From an uncultured Alphaproteobacteria bacterium (GTDB lineage: Bacteria; Pseudomonadota; Alphaproteobacteria; Caulobacterales; Hyphomonadaceae): a stretch of 64,000 bases of DNA. Below the pieces are notes generated by a model that was not told where the DNA came from, did not search any database, and worked only from the letters and a program-made list of their open reading frames with translations. The stretch lies in assembly GCA_903831255.1 (NCBI GenBank), contig CAIKWZ010000047.1, positions 62,001 through 126,000 of the forward strand, read 5' to 3'. The position numbers and the translations under genes are program-made. Positions 35,555 through 45,472 of this stretch are shown here, in pieces (within the stretch, counting starts at the first letter, position 1; every line of letters begins with the position of its first letter).

Positions 35555-36901
35555 TCAGTCGTTGTGGATGTCCGAGACCACTCTGCTCTCGTCATCGGCC
35601 GAACGAACACGCGTTCGGACGAGTGCATAACCGGCCATGAGAGCGGCGAGGCAAGCGACAAAGATGAAGGGCGATGACCCGGAGACATTCTCGTACATCC
35701 AAAGACCGAAAAGCGGCGACACCACAAACCCCATTCCGTTGGCGGCGGTCACCAATCCGGCAATATCGCCCTGCTGCTCCTTAGACGCTGCGAGGGAAGC
35801 TCCTGCCGAAAATCCAGGGCGGGCGAAACCTTGTCCGAGCCCGAACAAGACCTGACCAAAGGCGAACAGAGCGAAGTTTCCTGCCCAGATCATGACCGCG
35901 GAGGCTGCAAGCAGCATCACGGCGCCATATACCATCAGTGCGCGTATGGAGAGCCGAAGCCGAGGTATCAGGACCAGCTGTGAGATCAGGGTCGCCATGG
36001 CGCCCATCGTCATCGCAGGCCCGGTGAACTGGGCAGAGGCTGCTCCTTCCACACCCATCCGGTCCATGATCGCATAGGGAAATGTCTGGCTGAGCACCCC
36101 GGTCGCCAGAGAAAGCCCGACAGCGTAGACGAGATAAGGAAGAATTGCGCGGCTGCGCCAAAGCGCGCGATGATCTCCCGACTGAGGGGCGAGAACGGGG
36201 CTCGCCGCCTGGCTCTCGGGCAGACGCGACAGGAGAAGCCACCCGATGATGGCGGCGATGATCGTTATCACGACCACTGGAGCCAGAAATCCGACAGCCG
36301 GTGAAAGCGCGCCTCCGGCGGTGATCAGGACGGCCGCAGCGGCAGGACCCGCCATCTGACCTAGGGTGAACCCAGAGTTCAAGGTCGCCAGCTCCTCGGT
36401 TCTCTCCTCACGACCGGTACGGTCGGCGACATAAGCCTGAGCCGCAGGATTAGTCGCGGAACCAAAGACCCCAAACAATGTGCGAGCCGACAGCAGAAGA
36501 ACAAAGACAAGCACCCAACCGGAAATCCAGCCAAGCAATGCCGCCATCGAAGTCACGGCGAAGAAGAACATCGAAGCAGCAAAGCCAAACATGCCGACGG
36601 CTGCGACAGGCCGTCGTCCCCATTTGTTGGACCTCCTCCCCCAATAGGGAGCCGTAACCACCCACACGGCAGCAGAGAGCGAGAAGATGGCGCCAGCTGT
36701 CCAGTCCGGAAGCTCAAGCGCGCGAGTCAGAGGAGGAAGCACAGCCGCGGTCAGCATGGTGTTGCCGGCGCCGACCGCGAGGAGCGCAGCGAACAGCAAA
36801 AGGAACGCCCCCCGGCGCTCCCTGTCAGGGAAACGCTCAGGACCGTCGGGTGGAGGCAAGTTATCGATCATCCTGGTGCGATAGGCCTCGGAGGGATTCA
36901 T
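35555..36901 (-). CDS. MFS transporter (drug-efflux type)
   Basis: Twelve-helix major facilitator transporter of 448 residues. The loop 2-3 signature is present as YWGRRSNKWGRRPVAAVG, and motif C-like Gly/Pro residues occur in helix 5 (LNSGFTLGQMAGPAAAAVLI), which favours an antiporter exporting small molecules. A 30-residue charged N-terminal tail precedes the first helix. ATG 36901 is used; TTG 36907 is the frame limit and ATG 36871 is a further possibility, none with a strong ribosome site. It is convergent with the transglycosylase (10 bases apart) and divergent from the DPP4-like peptidase gene. No substrate can be inferred. Confidence 0.87.
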   Translation of the reverse strand: MNPSEAYRTRMIDNLPPPDGPERFPDRERRGAFLLLFAALLAVGAGNTMLTAAVLPPLTRALELPDWTAGAIFSLSAAVWVVTAPYWGRRSNKWGRRPVAAVGMFGFAASMFFFAVTSMAALLGWISGWVLVFVLLLSARTLFGVFGSATNPAAQAYVADRTGREERTEELATLNSGFTLGQMAGPAAAAVLITAGGALSPAVGFLAPVVVITIIAAIIGWLLLSRLPESQAASPVLAPQSGDHRALWRSRAILPYLVYAVGLSLATGVLSQTFPYAIMDRMGVEGAASAQFTGPAMTMGAMATLISQLVLIPRLRLSIRALMVYGAVMLLAASAVMIWAGNFALFAFGQVLFGLGQGFARPGFSAGASLAASKEQQGDIAGLVTAANGMGFVVSPLFGLWMYENVSGSSPFIFVACLAALMAGYALVRTRVRSADDESRVVSDIHND

Positions 36902-37063
36902 CGTCAAGCACGCCGATCCCCGCTTGGACGAAGATAAAAGGGCGTGATGGAAGCTGGGATTCGCAAATCCCTCGACCCGGTTCAGAATTCGGACATAAGT
37001 GAAAGCTGAACCATCCGGGGCGGAGCCTGTTGATGGAGACGGTGGCGAAGACGGGTGCAGGCC

Positions 37064-39190
37064 ATGGCGAAACGGCTCTCATCACACCTTAGGTCTTTCC
37101 TTCTCATCGGCCTGGCGCTGATGACGATACCCACTGCCGTGGCTCAGGGGCGCATCGCATCCATGCCCGGTTACGAAAGGTGGGAAAGGCTTGCTCCCCT
37201 CATACCTGAAAGCTTCAAGACCGGCGCAATTACTCCAGCTTGGTCGGAAGACTCACGAAGCTTCGACTTCAGCGCCGCCGGGGCGCGATGGCGATACCGG
37301 ATTGCCGGCGGACGCCTCTCGCGAATTGGAGACGGATCCCCAGCTCGTACGCCGCCCCTGACGCCCTCCCCGATGACGCCGGAGACGCTGGTGCTCGCCC
37401 GCGGCCGAGGCGTGGACGCCGATGTTCTCTCCCCCGATGGCTCTCATCGGGCCTACACGAAAGACTATAACCTTTGGATCGCATCAACGACGGCCTCAGA
37501 CGCCCCGGTGCGGATCACGAGTGACGGGGGAGACATCGCCCGCATTCGTCACGGCGTGGGCAGTTACCTCTACCTTGAAGAGTTCGGCGTCGTTTCTCCG
37601 GTGTGGTGGTCCCCGGACGGCCGGAAGCTGGCTTGGATGCGCTACGACGAGACGGGTGTGGACACCTACAACCTGACGCTGGATCAGGCGCAGACGCTGA
37701 ACAGGACAATTTCCCAAGCCTATCCTCACGCGGGCGGGAAAAACCCCGCAGCCGATCTCCTGGTCTACGACCTTGATGAAAAGACCACGACCGTGATGGA
37801 TGTTCGGGCGGGCGCGGCGCCGACCGAAGGGGGCGTAGGCCATTATGCATGGGCCGGACAGTGGAGCTCAGACGGACGGGAGATCCTGATTCGGCGCGCC
37901 GATCGTCTTCAGAAGATAATTGAGCTTGCCGCGTGCTTACCGCAAACCGGCGTCTGCCGCACGGTGGCGCGCGAAGCGCGCCCCCAGACATGGGCGTCTG
38001 TCTCCGCACCGACATTCCTGAAAGACGGCGAGCGTTTCATCTGGGCCTCTGAGGCCAGCGACCATCGTAACCTCTATCTTCGTCGCCTGGACGGAGAGCT
38101 GATTACACCTCTCACCCGTCACGCGTTTGACGTGATCGATGTGCTCAAAGTCGACGAAAAGAGAGGGTATGTCTGGTATACGGCCAGATCAGGGGACAAC
38201 TATCTTAAGGCCCAGCTCCACCGGGTCCGGCTCGACGGAACGGGGGATATCCGCCTGACGGATCCCTCGCTCCACCATCGGGCGTTCATATCTCCAAACG
38301 GACGCTACGTCGTCGCCGTCTCGCAGTCTCATAACAATCCTCCCGTCTCCATTCTGCTCAATGACAGGGGCGATGTCCTCGACACGCTGTCGATCAGCGA
38401 CCTGTCTGTCTACAAAAACCTGGAGCTCAGACCTTCCGAGCTCTTCACCTTTCTTTCCGCAGATGGAACGACCGAGCTTCATGGCCTGATTCAATATCCC
38501 TCCGACTTCGATCCGACGAAGAGCTATCCGGTGCTTCTGAATGTGTATGGAGGGCCGGGATCCAACAGCCTGAGCGAGACGTTCACCACGCCCAGCCCTC
38601 TCACTGAGTTCGGGTTCGTGGTGGTAAGACTGGATGCGCGCACAGCAGGAGGCCGGGGCCGGCGCAGTCTCGACACCGTCTATAAGAAGCTGGGCGTCGC
38701 GGAGGTGGACGACTTTGCGGCGGGACTGAGGTCGCTCAGGTCGCGCGACTGGTTCGATCCGGATCGCGTGGGGGTCTTCGGCGTCTCCTATGGCGGAACG
38801 GTCGCAGCGCTTCTCGTCATGAGATATCCTGACCTTGTTCAGGCCGCCGTGAGCAACTCCCCGGTGGCGGACTATCGCCTCTACGACACGGCCTATTCCG
38901 AACGCTATCTCGGGCTGCCTGAGGAGAACCCCCCAGCTTACAATCAGGCCTCTCCCCTGCACTATGCAGGCGCGCTGAAAGGGCGCCTGATGATCTATTT
39001 CGGCACCGCGGACGACAATGTTCACCCCAAGAACGCTCTTCAGCTGATCAACCGCTTGCGAGCCGAAGGAAAGTCTTTCGAGGTTCAGGTCGGGCCAGAC
39101 CGGGGGCACACGGCCGTCGATCAGATGCGCATGATGGAGTTTTTCATCGAAACCCTGGTTGTTAACCCTAGTTCAAACGGCAAAGGTTGA
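37064..39190 (+). CDS. S9B prolyl peptidase (dipeptidyl-peptidase IV-like), secreted
   Basis: Exported serine peptidase that removes X-Pro or X-Ala dipeptides from peptide N-termini. After a signal peptide (MAKRLSSHLRSFLLIGLALM... ending AVAQG) comes the DPPIV beta-propeller with the substrate-anchoring Glu-Glu in YLYLEEFGVVSPVWWSPDG. The alpha/beta-hydrolase domain has GVSYGG (nucleophile), GTADDNVHP (Asp) and DRGHTAV (His). Length of about 708 residues is standard. GTG 37055 is an in-frame alternative start. The stop codon overlaps the frame of the next gene, whose likely start is 90 bases on, so the two may be co-transcribed. Confidence 0.92.
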   Translation: MAKRLSSHLRSFLLIGLALMTIPTAVAQGRIASMPGYERWERLAPLIPESFKTGAITPAWSEDSRSFDFSAAGARWRYRIAGGRLSRIGDGSPARTPPLTPSPMTPETLVLARGRGVDADVLSPDGSHRAYTKDYNLWIASTTASDAPVRITSDGGDIARIRHGVGSYLYLEEFGVVSPVWWSPDGRKLAWMRYDETGVDTYNLTLDQAQTLNRTISQAYPHAGGKNPAADLLVYDLDEKTTTVMDVRAGAAPTEGGVGHYAWAGQWSSDGREILIRRADRLQKIIELAACLPQTGVCRTVAREARPQTWASVSAPTFLKDGERFIWASEASDHRNLYLRRLDGELITPLTRHAFDVIDVLKVDEKRGYVWYTARSGDNYLKAQLHRVRLDGTGDIRLTDPSLHHRAFISPNGRYVVAVSQSHNNPPVSILLNDRGDVLDTLSISDLSVYKNLELRPSELFTFLSADGTTELHGLIQYPSDFDPTKSYPVLLNVYGGPGSNSLSETFTTPSPLTEFGFVVVRLDARTAGGRGRRSLDTVYKKLGVAEVDDFAAGLRSLRSRDWFDPDRVGVFGVSYGGTVAALLVMRYPDLVQAAVSNSPVADYRLYDTAYSERYLGLPEENPPAYNQASPLHYAGALKGRLMIYFGTADDNVHPKNALQLINRLRAEGKSFEVQVGPDRGHTAVDQMRMMEFFIETLVVNPSSNGKG

Positions 39191-39279
39191 TCCGAAGACG
39201 AATTGAAGGGCCGCCCTTCAGGCGAGTTCTCTCGACCTGCTCACGCAGTGGGGTTAGTGATCTTGGAGCCGTCGGACCG

Positions 39280-42200
39280 ATGACGGCTCTCCTTGCGGAA
39301 AATCGCATGTCCGAACTGTCCCCTCAGCCACACGATCAGCCCTCGACCTGGATTCTAAGGCGAATCCTCGAGACCTTTCTGTCTCTCGGACTGTCCCAGG
39401 CCGACGCCGTCTCCCGCCTTCCGGCGGAGGAGGACATCAGCGTCCTGAGATCGGCATTCGCTCAACGCCCTCCAGAAAAGATTCTAGGGGTCGGAGCCGG
39501 CCCGGGCGCCTTTCACATCGCCCTGGCCCTGGCGTTTCCCGACGCTCGCCTTCATCTGATCGATCTGAATGGAATGCCGTCGGATGAACAAACGACTTCG
39601 CCCGCCCTGCCCGCCTTCAGCTCCCATCCCCCATCCCCGCTCGCCTTATCGGCGGCGGCAGCGCGTAAAATGGGCCTGGATCAGAGAATGACCCTGTCGA
39701 CAGGCGTGTTCGCGGCGCTCGATCAGGCTGGCGGTCCACCGGCTCTGACAAGAGACAAGCCTCGCCTCCTTGGGCCTGAAATCTGTTCGTCGGAGGGCCC
39801 GTTCGACCTGATTATCATCGGCGGATCACGATCCGCCGAAGCAAGAGCGGCTGACCTGCGTCTGGCGGTCAGCGCGCTTGCCCCTGAGGGAGTCGTCGCC
39901 AACCTAGGCTCAATGGGAGCAGACGGAGCGCCAGCGCGCGCCGGCATATTTGATCTCCTGCGTTACAACAAAGACCTTTACTATCTGCATGCGCCGCTTC
40001 GAGAGGGTCGGGGCGGGGCAGGACTTCTGAGGCAGAGATCCGCGGGCTGGTTTCCGGGCGCACCCCATCCAAGCCCCTCGACTGGCGAGGGAGAGACGCA
40101 GGAGGCCCGAGAGGCTCTGGCGCGCCTTGCTGCAGCAACCTTTGGCGACCGTCCAGTTCTCGAGATTGCCGCCGGCGCACCTGTCCTGGGTGCAAGCTTT
40201 CGCGCGATCGGAGGGGCCACCCGCACGGTTCGGCTGGCGACAGCGGATTGGGAAGCCAGATTTTTCGACCCCCTCCTGGATCAGATCATAACCGCTCTCG
40301 ATCAGATGCCCGGAGCGGCGCTGTTCAGCGCTGACCTGTGCGACTTCGCGTCTGACGAATTCCTCGCCCGCCTTCTCTCGCGCGTGAGCGAACGAGGGGG
40401 ATGCATGATGGTATGCGTGACCCCTCCGGGTGAAGCAGGCATCGCCGGGGTCGCCTCCAGACCGGCGGCCCGTATTGTCGATATAGCAGCAAGCCAGGGC
40501 CTGAGGACCTTTTCCACCGCCAGCCTGGGAGCCGATTCAATCCTCGCCCAAGCGATCGGCGACAGCACCCGCTATGTGAGCCGCCTGCTCCTCGCGCCCG
40601 CCCCGGACTGGCGGGACGGCGCTGGACGACCACTTGAGGAGCTTACTCCCGTCATCGTCGCCCGTCGCGAACAGGGTGAGCTCCAGCGCCTTCACGCCAA
40701 CGCCTCGCTCAACGCGCGCCTTCGAAGCGAAGCTCAGGCGCGTACCGAAGCTGAGACCCTGAAGGATGCTCTTCGCGCGCGCCTGGAGGCGTTTCAGGAA
40801 GCCTCGGCACAGGAGGCTGCCCGGAAGGAGGCGGCGCTTGAGGGTCTGCGCGCGGAATGCGCTCGGCTCAGCGGCCTGAACCTCGCTCTGGCGGCCGCAC
40901 AGTCCCTGGCGGAGCAGTCGCTACAGGACGAGCGGATCTCATTTGACTCCAGATTTCGTGAGGAGAGGGCAAGATCTGAGGACCTGGCTGTCCGTCATCA
41001 GACAGCCCTCAGAGCGCTGAACGACGAAGCCGAACGACGGATCAATGAACTCCAAACCTCCCTCGCCGCCAGGGAATCGGCTCTGGGAGCGGCGCTTCAG
41101 GCCCGCGCGGATCTGGAGGTTTCCACAGGTCTCGACCGTGCAAGGCTGGACGCCGATCTTCGGGCGGAACGCCAGAAGGCCCTTGAAGCAATCGCCACCA
41201 TAGACGATCTGCAGCGTCTCGTTGCAATGCGAGAGACCGATCTGGGCGCTGCAGGCGCCCATCTTGCGACAGTGCTCCAGGAACTGGACGCCGAGAAAGC
41301 CGAAACGGCGCGACTGAATTCTGATCTGAAAGGAAAATCGGCTCAGATCGAAAGCGCTCACAGGACGCATCAGGAGCTTGAAGCGCGGGTTCAGGAATTG
41401 ACCGCTAAAGCTGCAGAGACCGACGGCCTGATCAACATGCTCGCGGATCAGGAGACGCAGGCGCATGAACGGATCGTGGCGCTGACGGAAGACAATAACA
41501 GACGCCTCCGCGACCATGAAACGCTGACCGCGGAACTGACAGAACTCCGTGTAAAGCTGGAGACATCAGGGGACAGGGCGGCGGCTGGACGAACCGAGCT
41601 TGAAGCAGCGCTGGCTGAGGCCGCAGAAACTGGCTGCGAAGTCCGCTCGCGGCTGGATGCCGCCAATCTCGAACTGATCGCCGCCTCCTGTAGGGAGGAA
41701 GATGCACGCCTCGCCCTGGACGGTCTGAGAGGTCACCTTGGCGTCATGCGCGCGGCGCTGGCTCAGTGGAGCCGAGCGCAGGAGACTTTCGAACCTGGAA
41801 AAATCTCTTTTCCAGAGACGCAGACATCGTCAGTGACTGACGAAACGTCAGAAACGGGTTTGCTGCCCGATGCGATCAGACGTCTGCATACGGACGCCGG
41901 GGACTTGTCCATGGACCTCGTCGCGCAGCTCGCAGCACTGGGCGTTCGAATGTCCGAAATCCGCGCCGAAGCGAACACGCTCCTTTCAGCAGGAGAAGCC
42001 GCGCACCAGGCGGGACTTCGCCGCGCGGAACAGGACTTCACAGACCGGTTGGGTCTTGTTGAAGCGGAACTTGCCGAAGTCGCCGAAGTTGTCCGTTCGA
42101 ACAGCGGCGTCATCAGAGCAATCGCAGAACTGGTCGATGCGAACGACAACGCCGATCTGAGAGGGGACGGGCAAACCCGGACCGAGGCTGGCGGCGAAGC

Positions 42201-42942
42201 GACGATTCGTGAGCGACTTCTCGATCAGGGTAAATCGCTAGGAAAGCTCCGCGAGGCTCTTGAGAAACGACAAGCCGCTATGCGGGCTCGGCCTCAGGAT
42301 CATCGCGATCCGGAGGTACGCCCTGAGCCTGATTTCTCGAGCGCCGCCTTCGTACGTCGGCCAAAACGCGACGGAGCGCTGGCGGCCGCCAGCGCCTTTG
42401 AGCCCCCGTCGAAGCGTCGCACGCGATCCGGGCCGAGGGATCTTCTTCGAGCCTACCTTGAGACCGTGCGTCTTCTCGACGCCCAGAGGAGACTGAGGCG
42501 CGAGCTAGCCCACCGGGGATTAAACCCGCTGGTGTTTGATGCGCTGCGATACCAGTCCCGTTACGACATCTCGCCTTACACGGACCCGCTGCGTCACTAC
42601 CTGCTTGTGGGAGAACGTCAGGGCTGTTCTCCGGTAGAAGGTTTCGAGCCGACCTACTACGGCGCCCACATGACAGAGGCGGCGGACTGGAAAGGATCTT
42701 TACTGTTGCACTTCCTGGAGGAGGGCGCACGAAAAGGTCTGTCGCCGAGCGCTGCCCTGCACCCGATCAGCGCGCTGGCCCGCGAGAGCGGAGTGAGCCC
42801 CCTCGAGTACTTCTTTCTGGCTCAGAAGGCCGGACGCGCCTCCGCCTCCCCCACAACCCGTTCTGAAACATCGACGAACGGATCTGAGACACCGGCGCCG
42901 CAAGGCGGTCAGGCCGAAGAAAACCTGCCCCTGCTACCCTGA
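39280..42942 (+). CDS. Large coiled-coil protein with methyltransferase-like and glycosyltransferase-associated modules
   Basis: A 1,220-residue cytoplasmic protein that I cannot assign to one family. Residues 50-220 resemble a SAM-methyltransferase Rossmann fold (KILGVGAGPGAFHIALALAF, then LHLIDLNG). A second Rossmann-like segment runs to about 440. Residues 450-850 are a long Ala/Glu/Arg/Leu-rich coiled coil. A further helical part follows, and the last 130 residues carry two copies of the short motif PLRHYLLVGERQGCSP / LLLHFLEEGARKGLSP next to FDALRYQSRYD and FEPTYYGAHM. That motif (HYL-x-x-G-x-x-E/Q-G) is common beside glycosyltransferase domains in large polysaccharide-biosynthesis proteins. 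No glycosyltransferase domain is seen. Start chosen at ATG 39280 (GGAG upstream); ATG 39307 is possible. Role in surface-glycan assembly is an inference. Confidence 0.65.
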   Translation: MTALLAENRMSELSPQPHDQPSTWILRRILETFLSLGLSQADAVSRLPAEEDISVLRSAFAQRPPEKILGVGAGPGAFHIALALAFPDARLHLIDLNGMPSDEQTTSPALPAFSSHPPSPLALSAAAARKMGLDQRMTLSTGVFAALDQAGGPPALTRDKPRLLGPEICSSEGPFDLIIIGGSRSAEARAADLRLAVSALAPEGVVANLGSMGADGAPARAGIFDLLRYNKDLYYLHAPLREGRGGAGLLRQRSAGWFPGAPHPSPSTGEGETQEAREALARLAAATFGDRPVLEIAAGAPVLGASFRAIGGATRTVRLATADWEARFFDPLLDQIITALDQMPGAALFSADLCDFASDEFLARLLSRVSERGGCMMVCVTPPGEAGIAGVASRPAARIVDIAASQGLRTFSTASLGADSILAQAIGDSTRYVSRLLLAPAPDWRDGAGRPLEELTPVIVARREQGELQRLHANASLNARLRSEAQARTEAETLKDALRARLEAFQEASAQEAARKEAALEGLRAECARLSGLNLALAAAQSLAEQSLQDERISFDSRFREERARSEDLAVRHQTALRALNDEAERRINELQTSLAARESALGAALQARADLEVSTGLDRARLDADLRAERQKALEAIATIDDLQRLVAMRETDLGAAGAHLATVLQELDAEKAETARLNSDLKGKSAQIESAHRTHQELEARVQELTAKAAETDGLINMLADQETQAHERIVALTEDNNRRLRDHETLTAELTELRVKLETSGDRAAAGRTELEAALAEAAETGCEVRSRLDAANLELIAASCREEDARLALDGLRGHLGVMRAALAQWSRAQETFEPGKISFPETQTSSVTDETSETGLLPDAIRRLHTDAGDLSMDLVAQLAALGVRMSEIRAEANTLLSAGEAAHQAGLRRAEQDFTDRLGLVEAELAEVAEVVRSNSGVIRAIAELVDANDNADLRGDGQTRTEAGGEATIRERLLDQGKSLGKLREALEKRQAAMRARPQDHRDPEVRPEPDFSSAAFVRRPKRDGALAAASAFEPPSKRRTRSGPRDLLRAYLETVRLLDAQRRLRRELAHRGLNPLVFDALRYQSRYDISPYTDPLRHYLLVGERQGCSPVEGFEPTYYGAHMTEAADWKGSLLLHFLEEGARKGLSPSAALHPISALARESGVSPLEYFFLAQKAGRASASPTTRSETSTNGSETPAPQGGQAEENLPLLP

Positions 42943-42968
42943 AGGCGCAGACACATGCCGGAGGGGTC

Positions 42969-44180
42969 TCAGGCGGCTCGCTCAAAGACAGCCGCGAGAC
43001 CCTGTCCTCCGCCGATGCACATCGTCTCGAGGCCATAACGGACCTCGCGGCGCTTCATCTCATACATGAGATTAGCGAGGATACGCCCGCCCGTGGCGCC
43101 GATCGGATGGCCAAGGGAGATGCCGGACCCATTCACATTCAGGCGATCCCTGTCATCCCATCCCCAGCCCTTGAGCACAGCGAGAACCTGAGGCGCGAAA
43201 GCCTCATTAAGCTCGACAAGATCGATGTCGCTCCAGCTGAGACCTGTTCTCTGAAAAAGTCTCGCAACCGCAGGAACGGGCCCTATGCCCATTCGGGACG
43301 GCTCGCAGCCTGCGGCGGCCCAGCCGACGAACCAGCCCATCGGCTCAAGCCCCAGCTCCTCAAGCTTGTCCTCAGCCACCACAAGACACGCCGCAGCCGC
43401 ATCGTTCTGCTGACTGGCGTTTCCGGCCGTGACCACACCGCCCTTTTCAATCGCTTTGAGGGCGCCGAGAGATTGGGGGGTGGCGTCTTCCCGAACGCCC
43501 TCGTCCTTCCGGAAGACGATCGGCTCGCCCTTTTTCTGGGGAACGGAGACCGGCACCAGCTCCTGTTCAAACTTTCCCTCACGCCAGGCCGCGGCCGCCC
43601 GCTGATGGCTTGCCGCAGCATACTCGTCGCACGCCTCGCGGGGAATCTGATAGTCGCGCGCCAGGTTTTCGGCTGTCTCGATCATCCCGGAGATCACTCC
43701 GAACCTGGATATCGGTTGAGACATGACGCGCCCACGGGTCAGGCGATCATGCATGGTCACAGAACCGGACCGAGCCCCGCTTCTCATATCGGTCGTATAG
43801 TACTCGACATTGCTCATGCTTTCGGCGCCGCCGGCCACCACGACATCAGCCGCGCCGGTCTGGATCATCATCGCCGCGTCAATCACCGACTGCAGACCGC
43901 TTCCGCATCGCCGATCGAGCTGATAGCCCGGAACCGTAATCGGAAGATCCGCCGCCAGAGCCGACCAGCGGGCCAGACACGGCGCCTCTCCATTCGCGTA
44001 ACCCTGAGCGAAGATAACGTCATCGATGCGCTCGGGATCGATCCGGGTCCTGTCGATAAGCGCCCTGAGAGCGACCGCGCCCAGGTCGCCCGCCTGCATC
44101 GAGGACAATCCCCCCTGAAACTTTCCAACAGCCGTGCGAAGCGGGCTGACGATGGCGGCTCGACGAAGAGAACGGGTCAT
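42969..44180 (-). CDS. Thiolase (acetyl-CoA acyltransferase type)
   Basis: Thiolase of 403 residues that cleaves 3-ketoacyl-CoA with CoA or condenses acyl-CoAs. All active-site blocks are present: the nucleophilic Cys in DRRCGSGLQSV, the NEAFAP block, the His in GSGISLGHPIGATGGR, and the second Cys in TMCIGGGQGLA. The degradative thiolase fold is complete. It diverges across 134 bases from the acyl-CoA dehydrogenase that heads the itaconate-like cluster and is convergent with the large coiled-coil gene. Co-regulation with the neighbouring catabolic genes is likely but a shared operator is not visible. Confidence 0.95.
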   Translation of the reverse strand: MTRSLRRAAIVSPLRTAVGKFQGGLSSMQAGDLGAVALRALIDRTRIDPERIDDVIFAQGYANGEAPCLARWSALAADLPITVPGYQLDRRCGSGLQSVIDAAMMIQTGAADVVVAGGAESMSNVEYYTTDMRSGARSGSVTMHDRLTRGRVMSQPISRFGVISGMIETAENLARDYQIPREACDEYAAASHQRAAAAWREGKFEQELVPVSVPQKKGEPIVFRKDEGVREDATPQSLGALKAIEKGGVVTAGNASQQNDAAAACLVVAEDKLEELGLEPMGWFVGWAAAGCEPSRMGIGPVPAVARLFQRTGLSWSDIDLVELNEAFAPQVLAVLKGWGWDDRDRLNVNGSGISLGHPIGATGGRILANLMYEMKRREVRYGLETMCIGGGQGLAAVFERAA

Positions 44181-44314
44181 ATGAATGTCTCAGCGATTAT
44201 GGCCGGATCGACATCGCCCGGACCGGAAATGAACCGCCCCACATTATCGCTCAAACGAGATGACGCCAGCCCCTGCTTGATGCAGATTGAACCCTGATCG
44301 CTCAGGGTGCCGTC

Positions 44315-45472
44315 ATGCCTCAGGAACCGTCCCATTCAGACATCCGCCACGCTGTGCGCCGCCTGTGCGCCCGGTTTCCCGGAGAGTACTGGCGACGGCT
44401 GGACCGGGACAGGATTTATCCGACCGAGTTCGTGCAGGCTCTGACTGAAGCGGGATATCTCTCTGTCCTGATCCCGGAGGCCTATGGCGGCGCCGGTCTG
44501 GGGCTGGGGGCCGCCTGCGCCGTGCTTGAGGAAATCCATCGATCAGGGGCCAATGGCGCCGCCTGTCACGCGCAGATGTACACAATGGGCACTCTTCTGC
44601 GACACGGCTCACCCGAACAGAAGGACGCGATCCTTCCGAAAGTCGCCTCGGGCGAATTGAGGCTTCAGGCATTCGGGGTGACCGAGCCGGGAAGCGGGAC
44701 CGACACGACACGCATCCAGACTTTCGCCAGGCGTCAGGGAGATCGGTACATCATCAACGGCCAGAAGATCTGGATCAGTCGGGCCGAGCACTCAGATCTT
44801 ATGATCCTTCTGTGCCGCACCGCCCCCCGGGACGACGCTGGAAAGGCGACGGACGGCATGAGTGTGCTGCTTATCGACATGCGGGAGGCGGTCGGCCGCG
44901 GCCTGACCGTTCGGCCGGTCAGGACCATGATCAATCACGCGACGACCGAATTGTTCTTCGACAATCTCGAGGTCCCGCTGTCCAGTCTCATCGGACGGGA
45001 GGGACACGGTTTCCGATACATCCTCGACGGCATGAACGCTGAACGCATACTCATAGCGGCCGAATGCATAGGCGATGGCCGGTTCTTCATTGATCGTGCG
45101 GCAGCCTACGCCCGCGACCGCTCCGTGTTCGGTCGTCCAATCGGAGAAAATCAGGGGGTCCAGTTTCCGATCGCGCGTGCGCATGTCCAGGTGACTGCGG
45201 CCAGCCTCATGGTCGAACGAGCAGCCGATCTGTTCGAGGCGGGAGAGCCATGCGGCTCTGAGGCCAACATGGCGAAGATGACAGCCTCCGAGGCGTCATG
45301 GATGGCGGCGGATGTCTGCCTTCAGACCCACGGCGGCTTCGGATTCGCCGAGGACTACGACATCGAACGCAAGTTTCGCGAGACACGCCTGTATCAGGTG
45401 GCTCCCATATCAACCAACCTTATCCTCAGTCACGTGGCCACTCACGTGCTGGGCCTGCCGAAGTCATTCTGA
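44315..45472 (+). CDS. Acyl-CoA dehydrogenase
   Basis: FAD-dependent acyl-CoA dehydrogenase of 385 residues. The FAD/substrate segments LQAFGVTEPGSGTDTTRIQT and NGQKIWISRAEHSD are standard, as are VQFPIARAHVQVTAASLMVERA and the C-terminal LQTHGGFGFAEDYDIERKFRETRLYQVAPIS. The Glu/Gly catalytic position near the C-terminus reads QVAPIS rather than YEGT, so the substrate may be branched or the base may lie elsewhere, as in isovaleryl-type enzymes. The gene is first in a four-gene operon; its TGA overlaps the ATG of the hydratase gene by one base. Acyl-CoA dehydrogenase genes also accompany the itaconate genes of Pseudomonas aeruginosa (PA0878-PA0883), from memory. Confidence 0.92.
   Translation: MPQEPSHSDIRHAVRRLCARFPGEYWRRLDRDRIYPTEFVQALTEAGYLSVLIPEAYGGAGLGLGAACAVLEEIHRSGANGAACHAQMYTMGTLLRHGSPEQKDAILPKVASGELRLQAFGVTEPGSGTDTTRIQTFARRQGDRYIINGQKIWISRAEHSDLMILLCRTAPRDDAGKATDGMSVLLIDMREAVGRGLTVRPVRTMINHATTELFFDNLEVPLSSLIGREGHGFRYILDGMNAERILIAAECIGDGRFFIDRAAAYARDRSVFGRPIGENQGVQFPIARAHVQVTAASLMVERAADLFEAGEPCGSEANMAKMTASEASWMAADVCLQTHGGFGFAEDYDIERKFRETRLYQVAPISTNLILSHVATHVLGLPKSF

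Noticed and set aside
45298-45471. Upstream extension of the hydratase frame
   Set aside because: It lies inside the acyl-CoA dehydrogenase gene in another frame; the family domain starts at the ATG at 45472, which overlaps the dehydrogenase stop.
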